Shown: positions 8,528-17,335 of the stretch, piece after piece
Layout: every line of letters starts with the position of its first letter
How positions within the stretch are numbered: the stretch's first letter is position 1
Source of the DNA: QHVT01 sp036399015
GTDB taxonomy: Bacteria; Acidobacteriota; Thermoanaerobaculia; Gp7-AA8
Length of the DNA: 64,000 bases
Direction: 5' to 3'
Assembly (NCBI GenBank): GCA_036399015.1
Contig: DASWNW010000034.1
Span: 1 to 64,000 of the forward strand
The notes under the pieces: generated by a model
Told to the model about the DNA's origin: nothing
What the model saw: only the letters and a program-made list of their open reading frames with translations
Databases searched by the model: none
Program-made: the position numbers and the translations under genes

Positions 8528-9441
8528 CCTGGAACAGCGCGCGGTATCTGCGGCGCTGCCTGGAGGGGATCGGGCGGCAGACGCATCCCAACGTCGAGCT
8601 GATCGCGGTCGACAACGCGTCGGCCGATGACTCCGTGGCGCTCGTCGCCCCCGCCGCGCAGAGGGTGATCCTCAACGACACGAACCGCGGCTTCAGCGCC
8701 GCCGTGAACCAGGCCATCGCGGTCGCGCGCGGCGAGTTCCTGCTCGTCGTGAACCCCGACTGCTTTCTCCTGCCGGAGTACGCGGAGCGGCTCGTGGAGG
8801 CGCTGTCGTCCGCGCCCGATCTCGGGTCGGCGACGGGGCTGCTGATCCGCGCGCGGGGGTTCGACATCGAGCCGACCGAGGAGATCGACTCCGCCGGCAT
8901 CCGGATGACGCGCAACGGGCGGCATCTCGACATCAACGTGCGCCCCGCGTCACGGACGGAGGTCTTCGGCGTCAGCGGCGCGGCGGCGATGTTCCGGCTC
9001 GCGTTCCTGCGCGACGTGGCGCTCGACGGCGAGGCGCTGGACGAGGACTTTTTCGCCTATCGGGAGGACGCCGACCTCGCGTGGCGCGGGCGTCTGTACG
9101 GCTGGCGGGCCGTCTGCGAGCCGGCCGCGGTGGCGTATCACGTGCGGCGGGTGACGCCGGAGGCGCGGCGGGAACTGCCGCCGGAGGTCAACATGCACTC
9201 GGTGAAGAACCGCTTCCTGCTGCGGCTGAAGAACCAGGGGGCGTATCTCGCGCTGCGGAACCTGCCGTTCGAGCTGGCGCGCGACCTGGTGGTGCTGGCG
9301 GCGGCGCTGACGGTCGAGCGGACGTCGCTCCCGGCGTTCGCCTGGCTCTGGCGGAACCGGGCGAGGGTGCTGGCGAAGCGGCGGCAGATCCAGCGCCGGC
9401 GCAAGCTCACCGACCGGCAGCTCACACGGTGGTTCGCGTGA
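8494..9441 (+). CDS. Glycosyltransferase family 2
   Basis: 315 aa from ATG 8494, overlapping the previous gene by 34 bases. Motifs in order are VSVVLVTWNSARYLRRCLEG, VDNASADDS, NDTNRGFSAAVNQA, VVNPDCFLL, then DEDFFAYREDADLAWRGRL. The C-terminus carries an amphipathic/hydrophobic helix (FELARDLVVLAAALTV) and a very basic tail. It is likely to act at the cytoplasmic face of the membrane on an undecaprenyl-linked acceptor. The stop overlaps the GTG start of the next glycosyltransferase by four bases. Confidence 0.87.
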   Translation: MERGLVSVVLVTWNSARYLRRCLEGIGRQTHPNVELIAVDNASADDSVALVAPAAQRVILNDTNRGFSAAVNQAIAVARGEFLLVVNPDCFLLPEYAERLVEALSSAPDLGSATGLLIRARGFDIEPTEEIDSAGIRMTRNGRHLDINVRPASRTEVFGVSGAAAMFRLAFLRDVALDGEALDEDFFAYREDADLAWRGRLYGWRAVCEPAAVAYHVRRVTPEARRELPPEVNMHSVKNRFLLRLKNQGAYLALRNLPFELARDLVVLAAALTVERTSLPAFAWLWRNRARVLAKRRQIQRRRKLTDRQLTRWFA

Positions 9442-10619
9442 GGCTGGCCATCCTCGGCACGCGCGGCGTCCCGGCGAACTACGGCGGCTTCGAGACGTTC
9501 GCCGCGGAGCTGTCGACGCGGCTCGTCGCGCGAGGGCACGAGGTGAGCGTCTACTGCCGGGAAGTTCCTCGGGGTTCCTCGGAAGTTCCTCGGGGTTCCT
9601 CGGAAGTTCCTCGGGGTTCCTCGGCCGACCTCGCTCCAGGAACTCCGAGGAACCCGAGGAACCCGAGGAACTCCGAGGAACCCGAGATCTGGAACGGCGT
9701 CCACCGCATCGTCCTGCCGGCGGCGCGGCACAAGTACCTGGAGACCGTCTCCCACGCCTTTCTCTCCGCGGTGGACGCGCTGCGGAGGGACTTCGACGCC
9801 GTCCTGGTCTGCAACGCCGCGAATGCCTTCGTCCTGCCGCTCCTCCGGGCAGGCCGGATCAAGACGGCCATCAACGTGGACGGGATCGAGCGGAAGCGCC
9901 GGAAATGGAACGTGCTCGGCCGTGCCGTTTACTCGGCGGGCGAGGCGATGTCGGTCAGCTTCGCGGACGAGGTCGTCGCCGACGCGGAGGTCATCGCCCG
10001 CTACTACCGCGAGAATTACGCGGCGGAGCCCGTCACGATCCCCTACGGCAGCGATTTCCCACAGGAAGAGGACTCCGACATCCGCGAGCGCCTCGGCGTC
10101 CGCGACTACATTCTCTACGTGAGCCGCTTCGAGCCGGAGAACAACCCGCTGGAGGTGGTGGAGGCGTACGAGCGACTGGCGGACGCGCCCCCGCTGGTCA
10201 TGGTCGGCAAAGGACTGTATGCCCACGACTTAGTGGCCGAGCTGCAGCGCCACGCCAGCGAGCGGGTGCTGTTCCCCGGCGCGATCTACGGGCGCGACTA
10301 CCGGACGCTGCAGCGGAACGCGCTCGTCTACATTCAGGCCACCGAGGTGGGGGGGACTCATCCGGCGATGATCGAGGCGATGGCCTCGGGTGGGGTGGTT
10401 CTGGCGCACGACACGCCGGAAAACCGGGAAGTCGGCGGCGACGCGGCAGGTTACTTCTCGCTCAGGCCCATTGAGACATTGAGCGGAGTACTCCGCGAAT
10501 GGCTGGCGAACGCGGCGGTCCGGGAGCAATACCGGGCTCGGGCGCGGAAACGGGCAGGGGAGCTGTACTCGTGGGAGCGGGTCACCGGAGCCTATGAGCG
10601 CCTCTTCGCCAGGCTTTGA
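9438..10619 (+). CDS. DUF1972-type (Cps2T-like) glycosyltransferase with a repeat insertion
   Basis: 393 aa, GTG start at 9438 overlapping the previous stop. The N-terminus (RLAILGTRGVPANYGGFETF) is the hallmark of the DUF1972/beta-1,4-rhamnosyltransferase group; the C-terminal GT4 domain ends with HPAMIEAMASGGVVLAHDTP. After EVSVYCR (about residue 40) there is a low-complexity stretch of about 42 residues with a sevenfold-periodic EVPRGSS pattern, before the family resumes at IWNGVHRIVLPAARHKYLETVSHAF. That stretch is encoded exactly by a hairpin repeat of 126 bp, so it is an in-frame insertion into a loop of the N-terminal Rossmann-like domain. The reading frame survives, so activity may be kept. 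Confidence 0.88.
   Translation: MRLAILGTRGVPANYGGFETFAAELSTRLVARGHEVSVYCREVPRGSSEVPRGSSEVPRGSSADLAPGTPRNPRNPRNSEEPEIWNGVHRIVLPAARHKYLETVSHAFLSAVDALRRDFDAVLVCNAANAFVLPLLRAGRIKTAINVDGIERKRRKWNVLGRAVYSAGEAMSVSFADEVVADAEVIARYYRENYAAEPVTIPYGSDFPQEEDSDIRERLGVRDYILYVSRFEPENNPLEVVEAYERLADAPPLVMVGKGLYAHDLVAELQRHASERVLFPGAIYGRDYRTLQRNALVYIQATEVGGTHPAMIEAMASGGVVLAHDTPENREVGGDAAGYFSLRPIETLSGVLREWLANAAVREQYRARARKRAGELYSWERVTGAYERLFARL
9561..9686. repeat. GTTCCTCGG tandem-repeat hairpin inserted in frame
   Basis: The left arm (9561-9623) holds six copies of GTTCCTCGG alternating with G/AA spacers, a 21-bp superunit of seven codons. The right arm (9638-9686) holds the complementary AGGAACTCCG and AGGAACCCG units. 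The loop is about 14 bases. Its length, 126 bp, is a multiple of three. Related GAGGAAC/GTTCCTC units occur at 20729-20766 and 35761-35795. Confidence 0.9.
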
Positions 10620-10712
10620 AAATACTCGGAGAAACCGAACCGACGGAGTCGCTGAACGAGCACCAGGCGAAGCAACCAGCGCGGCCGGCCGTGCCGGCTA
10701 GACATTCACGGC

Positions 10713-10741
10713 TTCCGCTCCGTATATCGTTGCGGTATAGA
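10713..10741 (+). promoter_or_regulatory. Possible sigma-70-type promoter of the phosphoglycosyl transferase
   Basis: TTCCGC (10713-10718) and TATAGA (10736-10741) are separated by 17 bases. The start codon follows only nine bases later and no ribosome-binding site is visible, so a leaderless or near-leaderless message would result. The rest of 10620-10712 is unremarkable apart from a short GCCGGC-rich inverted repeat. Weak evidence from position and consensus only. Confidence 0.25.
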
Positions 10742-10750
10742 TAGATCCAG

Positions 10751-12196
10751 ATGCTGAAACAGAAGGCGCAGGTCGTTGCGCGCATCGTATTCGGGGCTGA
10801 CCTCGCGTTGACCTCGCTGGCGTTTTTCGCCGCCTTCTTCATTCGCGACGCAATTCTTCCCGTCCTCGACCCGGTCCACTTCCCGACCGGCCTCTTTCCC
10901 CTCCGCGAGTACCTGAAGATCTACCCGCTGGTGCTGATCATCTGGTCGGCGCTGCTCTTCAGCTACAACAGCTACCACTCCCACCGCACCGTTCCCCTGA
11001 CGCGCGAGGCGCTGACGACCATCCGCGTCGTCATGGTCGGCAACGTCCTCCTGGCGACGCTGGCCTACCTGCTGCCGCTGCGGCAGCTCTCGCGCGCCTG
11101 GTTCATCCTCTTCGCCGTGCTGGCGGCGATCTTCCTGGTCGCCGAGAAGATCCTCGTGCGCGTGCTCGCCCGCTGGGTGCGCTCCAAGGGCCTCAACTAC
11201 CGCACGGTCCTCATCGTCGGCACCGGCCGCCGCGCCACCGACATTGCTCGGATGATCGTCGGCCACAAGTACTGGGGCTACAAGATCCTCGGCTTCGTGT
11301 CGGACGGCCACCGCCTGTCGAACGGGTGGGCGCGCTACCGCGTCTACGGCAACGTCCCCGATCTGAAGCGCATCGTCGAGGGGCGGGAGATCGGCGAGCC
11401 GATCGACGAGATCGTTTTCGCCGTCACCCGCAAGAAGCTCGACGAGATGAAGCAGATCTTCATCATGTGCGAGGAGCTCGGCATCCGCACCCGCGTGGCC
11501 ATGAACATCTTCCAGAACCGCGTCGCGCGGCTGGAGCTGGAGGAGCTGGAAGGCGTTCCGTTCCTCACGTTCACCACCACTCCGTCGAACGAGACGCAGC
11601 TCGCGCTCAAGCGCTCGCTCGACGTGGCCGTCTCGCTGCTGCTCCTCACGCTCGCCTTCCCGGTGATCGGCATCGCCGTGCTGGCGATCAAGCTCACCTC
11701 GCCCGGCTCGGTGCTGTTCAAGCAGCAGCGCATCGGCCTGAACGGCCGCATGTTCACGCTCTACAAGTTCCGGACGATGATCGCCGACGCCCATTCGCGC
11801 CGCGAAGAGGTCGCGCATCTCAACGAGATGAACGGCCCGGTCTTCAAGGCGAAGGATGACCCGCGGGTGACGCCGGTCGGCCGCTGGCTGCGCCGCTTCT
11901 CTCTCGACGAACTGCCGCAGCTCTGGAACGTGCTCAAGGGGGACATGAGCCTCGTCGGCCCCCGTCCGCCGATCCCGGAGGAAGTGGCCTCGTACCACCG
12001 CTGGCACCGCCGCCGGCTGTCGATGAAGCCGGGCCTGACCTGCCTCTGGCAGATCAGCGGCCGCAACGACATCCAGGACTTCGACCGCTGGATGAAGCTC
12101 GACCTGCAGTACATCGACAACTGGTCGCCCGCGCTCGATCTGAAGATCCTGCTGCGGACGATCCCGGCGGTGCTCACCGGAAAAGGGGCGTCATAA
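10751..12196 (+). CDS. Exopolysaccharide polyprenyl glycosylphosphotransferase (WbaP type)
   Basis: 481 aa. N-terminal membrane helices (residues ~10-130), a central Rossmann-like segment (TVLIVGTGRRATDIARMIVG), a re-entrant/transmembrane helix (LDVAVSLLLLTLAFPVIGIA) and the C-terminal bacterial sugar-transferase domain. Diagnostic motifs are QQRIGLNGRMFTLYKFRTM, RRFSLDELPQLWNVLKGDMS, VGPRPP and KPGLTCLWQISGRN. The family transfers a sugar-1-phosphate to undecaprenyl phosphate, the first step of repeat-unit assembly, so this enzyme would prime the substrate for the glycosyltransferases upstream. No Wzx/Wzy or Wza/Wzc genes are in the window. Confidence 0.93.
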   Translation: MLKQKAQVVARIVFGADLALTSLAFFAAFFIRDAILPVLDPVHFPTGLFPLREYLKIYPLVLIIWSALLFSYNSYHSHRTVPLTREALTTIRVVMVGNVLLATLAYLLPLRQLSRAWFILFAVLAAIFLVAEKILVRVLARWVRSKGLNYRTVLIVGTGRRATDIARMIVGHKYWGYKILGFVSDGHRLSNGWARYRVYGNVPDLKRIVEGREIGEPIDEIVFAVTRKKLDEMKQIFIMCEELGIRTRVAMNIFQNRVARLELEELEGVPFLTFTTTPSNETQLALKRSLDVAVSLLLLTLAFPVIGIAVLAIKLTSPGSVLFKQQRIGLNGRMFTLYKFRTMIADAHSRREEVAHLNEMNGPVFKAKDDPRVTPVGRWLRRFSLDELPQLWNVLKGDMSLVGPRPPIPEEVASYHRWHRRRLSMKPGLTCLWQISGRNDIQDFDRWMKLDLQYIDNWSPALDLKILLRTIPAVLTGKGAS

Positions 12197-12197
12197 T

Positions 12198-12283
12198 CGG
12201 TTGTCGGTTCTCGGTTGTCGGTTGTCTGCGGTATTCCGCTGACCGGCACTCCACGGACAACTGACAACCGACAACCGACAACA
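12198..12283. repeat. GGTTGTC heptamer hairpin (with TCTGCGGT loop)
   Basis: The left arm (12198-12226) has four near-perfect GGTTGTC units; the right arm (12252-12283) has the complementary GACAACC units and is identical over 30 bases to 31-60. The loop starts TCTGCGGTATTCCGC, a core shared with the loops at 47301-47383 and, less exactly, 48562-48634. It sits between the wbaP-type gene and the decarboxylase gene and could form a strong hairpin in RNA. Confidence 0.9.
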
Positions 12284-12295
12284 TAGACTTCGGCC

Positions 12296-13675
12296 ATGCC
12301 GAAGCTCGACCCCTCCACCACAGCCTTCCGCAAGGCCGCACACGAAGCAGTCGACTGGGTCGCCGACTACCTCGAGAACATCGACTCCTTTCCCGTGCTC
12401 TCGCGCGTGCAACCGGGGGAGATCGCGGCGCGGTTCGATGACGGCCCGTCGAACAGCGGCAAGGCGTACGAGGAGCTGTTCGCGGAGTTCCGCGAGAAGA
12501 TCCTGCCCGGCATCACCCACTGGAACCATCCCTCGTTCTTCGCCTACTTCTCGATCACCGGCTCGCAGGCGGGGATCCTCGGCGAGCTGCTCTCGGCCGC
12601 CATCAACGCGAACGGGATGCTCTGGAAGACGTCGCCGGCGCTGACGGAGCTGGAGACGCTCGCGCTGCGCTGGCTCCGCGACGCGCTGGGGCTGCCGCCG
12701 AACCTCTTCGGCATCATCAACGACACCGCCTCGATCAACGTCTTTCTCGCGCTCGCCGCGGCGCGCGAGGCGCTGGGGCTGAACATCCGCACCGAGGGGA
12801 TCGCCGGGCGCGACCTGCCGCCGCTGAAGATCTACTGCTCCGAGCACGCCCACTCTTCCGTCGAGAAGGGGGCGCTGGCCCTCGGCTTCGGCCAGAAAGG
12901 CGTCATCAAGATCGCGGCGGACGAGCAGTTCCGGATGCGTCCCGACGCGCTGGAGGAGGCGATCGCGCGCGACCGTCAGGCCGGCGCGCTGCCGTGCGCC
13001 GTCGTCGCCACCGCCGGCACCACCAGCACCGCCGCCGTCGACCCGCTCCGCGCCCTCGGCGAGATCGCGCGGCGCGAGCGCTGCTGGTTTCACGTCGACG
13101 CCGCCTATGCCGGCTCCGCCACGATCGTCCCGGAGTACCGCTTCCTCTGGGACGGCGTCGAGTACGCCGACTCCATCGTCACGAACCCGCACAAGTGGCT
13201 CTTCACGCCGGTCGACTGCAGCGTGCTGTACACGCGCCGCCCCGAAGTGCTGCGCGAGACGTTCTCGCTCGTCCCGGAGTACCTCAAGACGACCGACACT
13301 GCCGAGATCAACTACATGGATTACGGCCTGCAGCTCGGCCGCCGTTTCCGCGCGCTCAAGCTCTGGCTCGTCCTGGAGCACTACGGGCTGGAACGGCTGC
13401 GGGAGGTGATCCGCGGCCACGTCGGCCTTGCCGAGCGCCTCGCGGAAGAGCTGCGCAGGCGCGAGGACGTCGAGGTGATCTCGCAGTCGTTCAGCGTGGT
13501 CGTCTTCCGGCTGCGCGCCGGTGACGAGGCGACGATGGCGCTGCTCGAGGAGTACAACGCCAGCGGGAAGCTCTTCGTCTCCCACACGAAGCTCGACGGC
13601 CGGTACTGCGTGCGCGTCGCGATCGGCAACGGCGCCACCGAGTGGCGTCACGTCGCGGAGCTGCTGCGGTTCTGA
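12296..13675 (+). CDS. PLP-dependent group II amino acid decarboxylase (aromatic-type)
   Basis: 459 aa. N-terminal swapped helix region (FRKAAHEAVDWVADYLENI), then HPSFFAYFSITGSQAGILGE, the AADC-type cofactor segments HVDAAYAGSATIVPEYR (aspartate binding the pyridine nitrogen) and NPHKWLFTPVDCSVLYTR with the Schiff-base lysine, and a C-terminal small domain. Eukaryotic AADC and bacterial tryptophan/tyrosine decarboxylases share these motifs. The substrate is not assignable from sequence; aromatic amino acids are likely. It is flanked by repeat elements on both sides and stands alone. Confidence 0.9.
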   Translation: MPKLDPSTTAFRKAAHEAVDWVADYLENIDSFPVLSRVQPGEIAARFDDGPSNSGKAYEELFAEFREKILPGITHWNHPSFFAYFSITGSQAGILGELLSAAINANGMLWKTSPALTELETLALRWLRDALGLPPNLFGIINDTASINVFLALAAAREALGLNIRTEGIAGRDLPPLKIYCSEHAHSSVEKGALALGFGQKGVIKIAADEQFRMRPDALEEAIARDRQAGALPCAVVATAGTTSTAAVDPLRALGEIARRERCWFHVDAAYAGSATIVPEYRFLWDGVEYADSIVTNPHKWLFTPVDCSVLYTRRPEVLRETFSLVPEYLKTTDTAEINYMDYGLQLGRRFRALKLWLVLEHYGLERLREVIRGHVGLAERLAEELRRREDVEVISQSFSVVVFRLRAGDEATMALLEEYNASGKLFVSHTKLDGRYCVRVAIGNGATEWRHVAELLRF

Positions 13676-13686
13676 CGCCGTCCTGA

Positions 13687-13803
13687 CAGCCCCTCATCCG
13701 GCCTTCGGCCACCTTCTCCCCGCACGCGGGGAGAAGGGCTACCTGCCGTTGGCCCCTCGCCCCGCTTGCGGGGAGAGGGTGCCGCGCAGCGGCGGGTGAG
13801 GGG
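13687..13803. repeat. REP-like CCCTC...GAGGG intergenic palindromes
   Basis: Two adjacent inverted repeats: CTTCTCCCCGCACGCGGGGAGAAG, and CCCCTCGCCCCGCTTGCGGGGAGAGGG continuing into GCCGCGCAGCGGCGGGTGAGGGG. Elements of this look are common between convergent genes in many high-GC bacteria. Here they fill the gap between the decarboxylase and recQ, which converge, and may act as a two-way terminator. A shorter relative lies at 35802-35850. Confidence 0.75.
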
Positions 13804-13820
13804 CCGTCATTCGTGCCCGA

Positions 13821-15641
13821 TCACGACGACGCGGCGCCGATGACGCGGATGATGGCGTCGCCGAACGCCTCCAGCTTCGCGTCGCCGATGCCGTAGACGC
13901 CCCGCAGCTCGTAGCGCGACGCGGGGCGGACGCGCGCCAGCTCGCGCAGCGTGCGGTCGCTGAAGATGACGTACGGCGGCACGCCGCGCTCCTGCGCCTC
14001 GTCGCGGCGCCAGCTCCGCAGCGCCTGGAAGAGGTCGCGATCGTACGGGCCGCCGTCGTCCACCACGTGCCGCTCGCGCCGCGCCTCGGCCGGCACCGCG
14101 TCCCGCTTCCGCACCGCCGGCTGCCGCAGCTTCACCTCGGCGTACCCCTTCAGCACTTCGCGCGCGCGTGCGCCGAGGCGGAGGACCGGATACTCGTCGT
14201 GCGTCTGCGCCAGGAAGCCCTGCGCCACGAGCTGGTAGACCCACTCCCGCACGTCGTGGCGGGAGTGCCCTTTGAGCAGCGCGTACGTCGAAAGCTGGTC
14301 GTGCTGCCGCTCGCGGATCTTCTCGGTGTCCTCGCCGCGGAGGACGCCGACGACGTGCGAGACGCCGAACGACTCCCGCACCCGCACCACGCACGAGACG
14401 ATCTTCTGCGCGACGATCAGCGCGTCCGCGACCTCCTCCGTCTCGCCGAGGCAGATGTCGCAGGCGTTGCAGGCGCCGGTGGTGAACTCCTGGCCGAAGT
14501 ACTCGACCAGCGCCTTGTGGCGGCAGGTCGCGCCGGAGCAGTAGCGGTCGATGTCGTTGAGGTGCCGCAGCGCCGACTTCAGGTACTCGGGATCGGTCGC
14601 CGTGTCGCCGAGCATCGACTTCCAGGTCATGAAGTCGGCGCCGGAGTACAGGAGCACGCACTCCGCCTCCAGCCCGTCGCGGCCGGCGCGTCCCGACTCC
14701 TGCTGGTAATGCTCCACCGACTTCGGCATGGCGGTGTGGAGGACGAAGCGGACGTTCGAGCGGTCGATGCCCATCCCGAACGCCACCGTCGCCACGACCA
14801 GGTCGCACTTTTCGGTCGAGAACTTCTCCTGCGCCTCGCGCCGCTCTTCCTGCGACAGGCCGGCGTGATACGCGACGACGTTCTGCCCCCGCCGGCGCAG
14901 CTTCTCCGCCAGCGAGTCGACGTCCTTGCGGCGCGTGCAGTAGATGATGCCGGCCTCTCCGCGGTGGCGGTCGATGACGTCGATGACCTGCTTCGACTCG
15001 TCCTGCCGCGGCAGGACGCGGTAGGTGAGGTTCGGCCGGTCGAAGTCGCCGACCAGCACCGCCGGCTGCCGCAATCCGAGCTGGCGGGCGATGTCCTCGC
15101 GCACCTCCGGCGTCGCCGTCGCGGTGTAGGCGTGCATCGACGCCTCGGGGAACTCTTCGCGGAGCATCCGCAACTGCCGGTACTCCGGACGGAAGTCGTG
15201 GCCCCAGTGGCTGATGCAGTGCGCCTCGTCGATGGCGAACGTCTTTACGCCGGCGCGGCGGAGCATGTCGCGGAAGCCCTGCATCGCCAGCCGCTCGGGC
15301 GAGACGAACAGCAGCTTGAGCCGCTTCGCAAACAGCTCCCGCTCGGTCTCCTTCACGTCCGCCAGCGACTGCGAGCTGTTCATCTGCGCGGCGGAGATGC
15401 CGTTCGCCAGCAGGCCGTCCACCTGGTCCTTCATGAGGGAGATGAGCGGCGACACGACCACGGTCACGGATTCGCTCAGCAGGGCAGGCGCCTGGAAGCA
15501 GAGCGACTTGCCGCCGCCGGTCGGCATGACCACCAGCGAGTCGCGGGCGGAGAGGGCGGCGAGCATCGCTTCCTCCTGCAACGGGCGGAGGGAGGAGTAA
15601 CCCCAGTGCTTCTGAATGAGCTCGAGGAGGCGTTGGCGCAC
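13821..15641 (-). CDS. recQ: ATP-dependent DNA helicase RecQ
   Basis: 606 aa, the usual RecQ length. Walker A is MPTGGGKSLCFQ (about residues 39-50); the DEAH box and aromatic-rich loop appear as IDEAHCISHWGHDFRPEY. Helicase domain 2 includes the arginine-finger motif QESGRAGRDG. The RQC zinc site is visible as four cysteines (YCSGATCRHKALVEYF, then CNACDIC), and an HRDC domain closes the protein. It unwinds DNA 3'-5' in recombination and fork repair. It is divergent from the nucleotidyltransferase-like gene at 15681 with only 39 bp between, so the promoters overlap. Confidence 0.95.
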   Translation of the reverse strand: MRQRLLELIQKHWGYSSLRPLQEEAMLAALSARDSLVVMPTGGGKSLCFQAPALLSESVTVVVSPLISLMKDQVDGLLANGISAAQMNSSQSLADVKETERELFAKRLKLLFVSPERLAMQGFRDMLRRAGVKTFAIDEAHCISHWGHDFRPEYRQLRMLREEFPEASMHAYTATATPEVREDIARQLGLRQPAVLVGDFDRPNLTYRVLPRQDESKQVIDVIDRHRGEAGIIYCTRRKDVDSLAEKLRRRGQNVVAYHAGLSQEERREAQEKFSTEKCDLVVATVAFGMGIDRSNVRFVLHTAMPKSVEHYQQESGRAGRDGLEAECVLLYSGADFMTWKSMLGDTATDPEYLKSALRHLNDIDRYCSGATCRHKALVEYFGQEFTTGACNACDICLGETEEVADALIVAQKIVSCVVRVRESFGVSHVVGVLRGEDTEKIRERQHDQLSTYALLKGHSRHDVREWVYQLVAQGFLAQTHDEYPVLRLGARAREVLKGYAEVKLRQPAVRKRDAVPAEARRERHVVDDGGPYDRDLFQALRSWRRDEAQERGVPPYVIFSDRTLRELARVRPASRYELRGVYGIGDAKLEAFGDAIIRVIGAASS

Positions 15642-15680
15642 TGGTGTCGATTATCTCATCTGTGTTATCTCTCGCCGCTC

Positions 15681-16220
15681 ATGCAGCCCATTCGCGCAAC
15701 GGCGCGGTACTCCCGGGCGATCCATGCGATCGCGGAGCTCCTCGGCAAGTTGAAAATGGAGTCGATGTTCGTCGGCGGCGTCGCCCGGTCGGCCTGGCTG
15801 GACGTGGAGCTGGGGAGCGGCGCCGTGGACGTCCTGGCGGTCATGACCGCGCAGCAGAAGGGGCAGATCGCGATGATGGCCGCCAATCGCGGCTTCCGGG
15901 TGGAGCGGGAGGAGCTCGACGCCACCGAGGAGCTCGACCTGATCCCGCTCAACTGGGTCGATGAGGATGGGGAGGTGCGCGTGCATGTGCTCATGGCCTC
16001 GAACGCCCTTTACGGGCGGATGGTGTCCGTCGGGATCGCCACGGAGCTGGAGGGGCGGACGGTCCGGATTCCACGAGCTGAAGATCTTGCGTTGATGCTT
16101 TTGATGGCCGAGGATCAGGAAGCGGTGCAGCATCTCACCTCACTGCCGGAGTTCGACCTGCAGGCGTTCCGCGAACGCCTCACCTCGATCGGGCTAGGCG
16201 GAGAGGCGGCCGCCGAATGA
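15681..16220 (+). CDS. Nucleotidyltransferase-like (DUF6036-type) protein
   Basis: 179 aa from ATG 15681; the much longer open frame upstream is antisense to recQ. A short helix is followed by a beta strand and a glycine pair (MFVGGVARSAWLDVELGSGAVDVLAVM), resembling the G-G...D-x-D layout of minimal nucleotidyltransferase-fold proteins, then ELDLIPLNWVDEDGEVRVHVLMA and a helical C-terminus with DLALMLLMAEDQEAV. The catalytic acidic residues are only partly matched, so activity is uncertain. The last four bases overlap the rnd start (ATGA), so it is coupled to RNase D. Confidence 0.55.
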   Translation: MQPIRATARYSRAIHAIAELLGKLKMESMFVGGVARSAWLDVELGSGAVDVLAVMTAQQKGQIAMMAANRGFRVEREELDATEELDLIPLNWVDEDGEVRVHVLMASNALYGRMVSVGIATELEGRTVRIPRAEDLALMLLMAEDQEAVQHLTSLPEFDLQAFRERLTSIGLGGEAAAE

Positions 16221-17335
16221 AATGGGTCGCTACCCAGCCGGCGCTCGACGAGGCCATCGACCGCGTTTCCACCGAGCCGCAGCTCGCCGTCGACACCGAG
16301 GCCGACTCGCTCCACTCCTACTTTGACAAGGTCTGCCTGATCCAGTTGTCGGTGCCGGGCGACGACTTCATCGTCGACCCGCTGGCCGGCGTCGACCTCG
16401 CGCGCTTCGGCGCATTGCTCGCCGATCCCTCCGTGCAGAAGGTGCTGCACGGCGGCGACTACGACCTGCGCATCCTCAACCGCGACTTCGGCTACACGGT
16501 CCACAACCTCATCGACACCTCCGTCTGCGCGCAGCTCCTCGGCTACGAGGGGATCGGGCTGGCGGCGCTGCTCGACCGCCACTTCGGCCTGAAGCTGAAC
16601 AAGACCCACCAGCGCGCCGACTGGTCGATGCGCCCGCTGCCGCCGGACATGCTCGACTACGCCGCCACCGACACGCATTACCTCATCGAGCTGGCGGCGA
16701 AGCTGCGGACCGAGCTGGAGGCGCTGGGGCGATGGGAGTGGGCGGTGGAGGAGTTCGCGCGCCTCGAGCAGGTGCGCTACCGCGAGAACGAGGACGAGGC
16801 GGAGAACTGGCGCAAGCTGAAGAACATCGGCGCGCTCGACCGCCGCTCGCTGGCCATCGTGCGCGACCTCTACAACTGGCGCGACGCGCTGGCCCGCAAG
16901 GCCGACCGCCCGCCGTTCAAGATCGTCGGCAACGACTCGCTGGTGGAGATCGCGAAGGCGAAGCCGCAGACGCACCGCGATCTCGCGGCGGTCGCCGCCG
17001 TCTCCCGCTATCACTCCGACCGCTACGGCCGCGACCTGGTGAACATCGTCCGCAAGGCGATGGAGCTCCCGGAGGCCGACCTGCCGGAGAAGAACGAGCC
17101 GAAGCCGTGGATCCGCGACAAGGCGCTCGAGAACCGCATCAACCGCCTCAAGACCGTGCGCGACCGCTACGCGAAGGAGCTCAAGATCGACCCCGCCGTT
17201 CTCGGCGCGCGACACATCCTGTCCGCGGTCGCCGCCGCCGGCACGCTCGACGTCCCGAACATGCGGGAGTGGCAGAAGCAGGTGATGGGGGAGGCGCTGC
17301 TGGCAGCGCTGCAGCCGGAGCGGAAGCTGTTTTGA
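16217..17335 (+). CDS. rnd: Ribonuclease D
   Basis: 372 aa. DEDDy 3'-5' exonuclease domain: LAVDTEADSL (DxE), GGDYDLRILNRDF, and YAATDTHYL (Y-x3-D). It is followed by an HRDC domain (IVRDLYNWRDALARKADRPP). It trims 3' ends of stable RNAs, including tRNA precursors. It is coupled by a 4-bp overlap to the nucleotidyltransferase-like gene. The 3' end of this gene (LQPERKLF stop) is copied in whole or part at 20706, 31874, 35671 and 39671, and a large broken copy of the gene lies at 35160-35697. This marks the rnd end as a recombination or insertion focus. Confidence 0.95.
   Translation: MKWVATQPALDEAIDRVSTEPQLAVDTEADSLHSYFDKVCLIQLSVPGDDFIVDPLAGVDLARFGALLADPSVQKVLHGGDYDLRILNRDFGYTVHNLIDTSVCAQLLGYEGIGLAALLDRHFGLKLNKTHQRADWSMRPLPPDMLDYAATDTHYLIELAAKLRTELEALGRWEWAVEEFARLEQVRYRENEDEAENWRKLKNIGALDRRSLAIVRDLYNWRDALARKADRPPFKIVGNDSLVEIAKAKPQTHRDLAAVAAVSRYHSDRYGRDLVNIVRKAMELPEADLPEKNEPKPWIRDKALENRINRLKTVRDRYAKELKIDPAVLGARHILSAVAAAGTLDVPNMREWQKQVMGEALLAALQPERKLF

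Noticed and set aside
9561..9686. CRISPR array
   Set aside because: Units are 9-11 bp, contiguous and arranged as inverted arms, with no spacers and no cas genes.
13687..13803. Structured RNA or riboswitch
   Set aside because: The CCCTC/GAGGG palindromes look like common intergenic repeats and lie between two convergent gene ends, not upstream of a gene.
14067..15680. Long plus-strand frame upstream of the nucleotidyltransferase-like gene
   Set aside because: Antisense to recQ; only the part from 15681 has sensible content.
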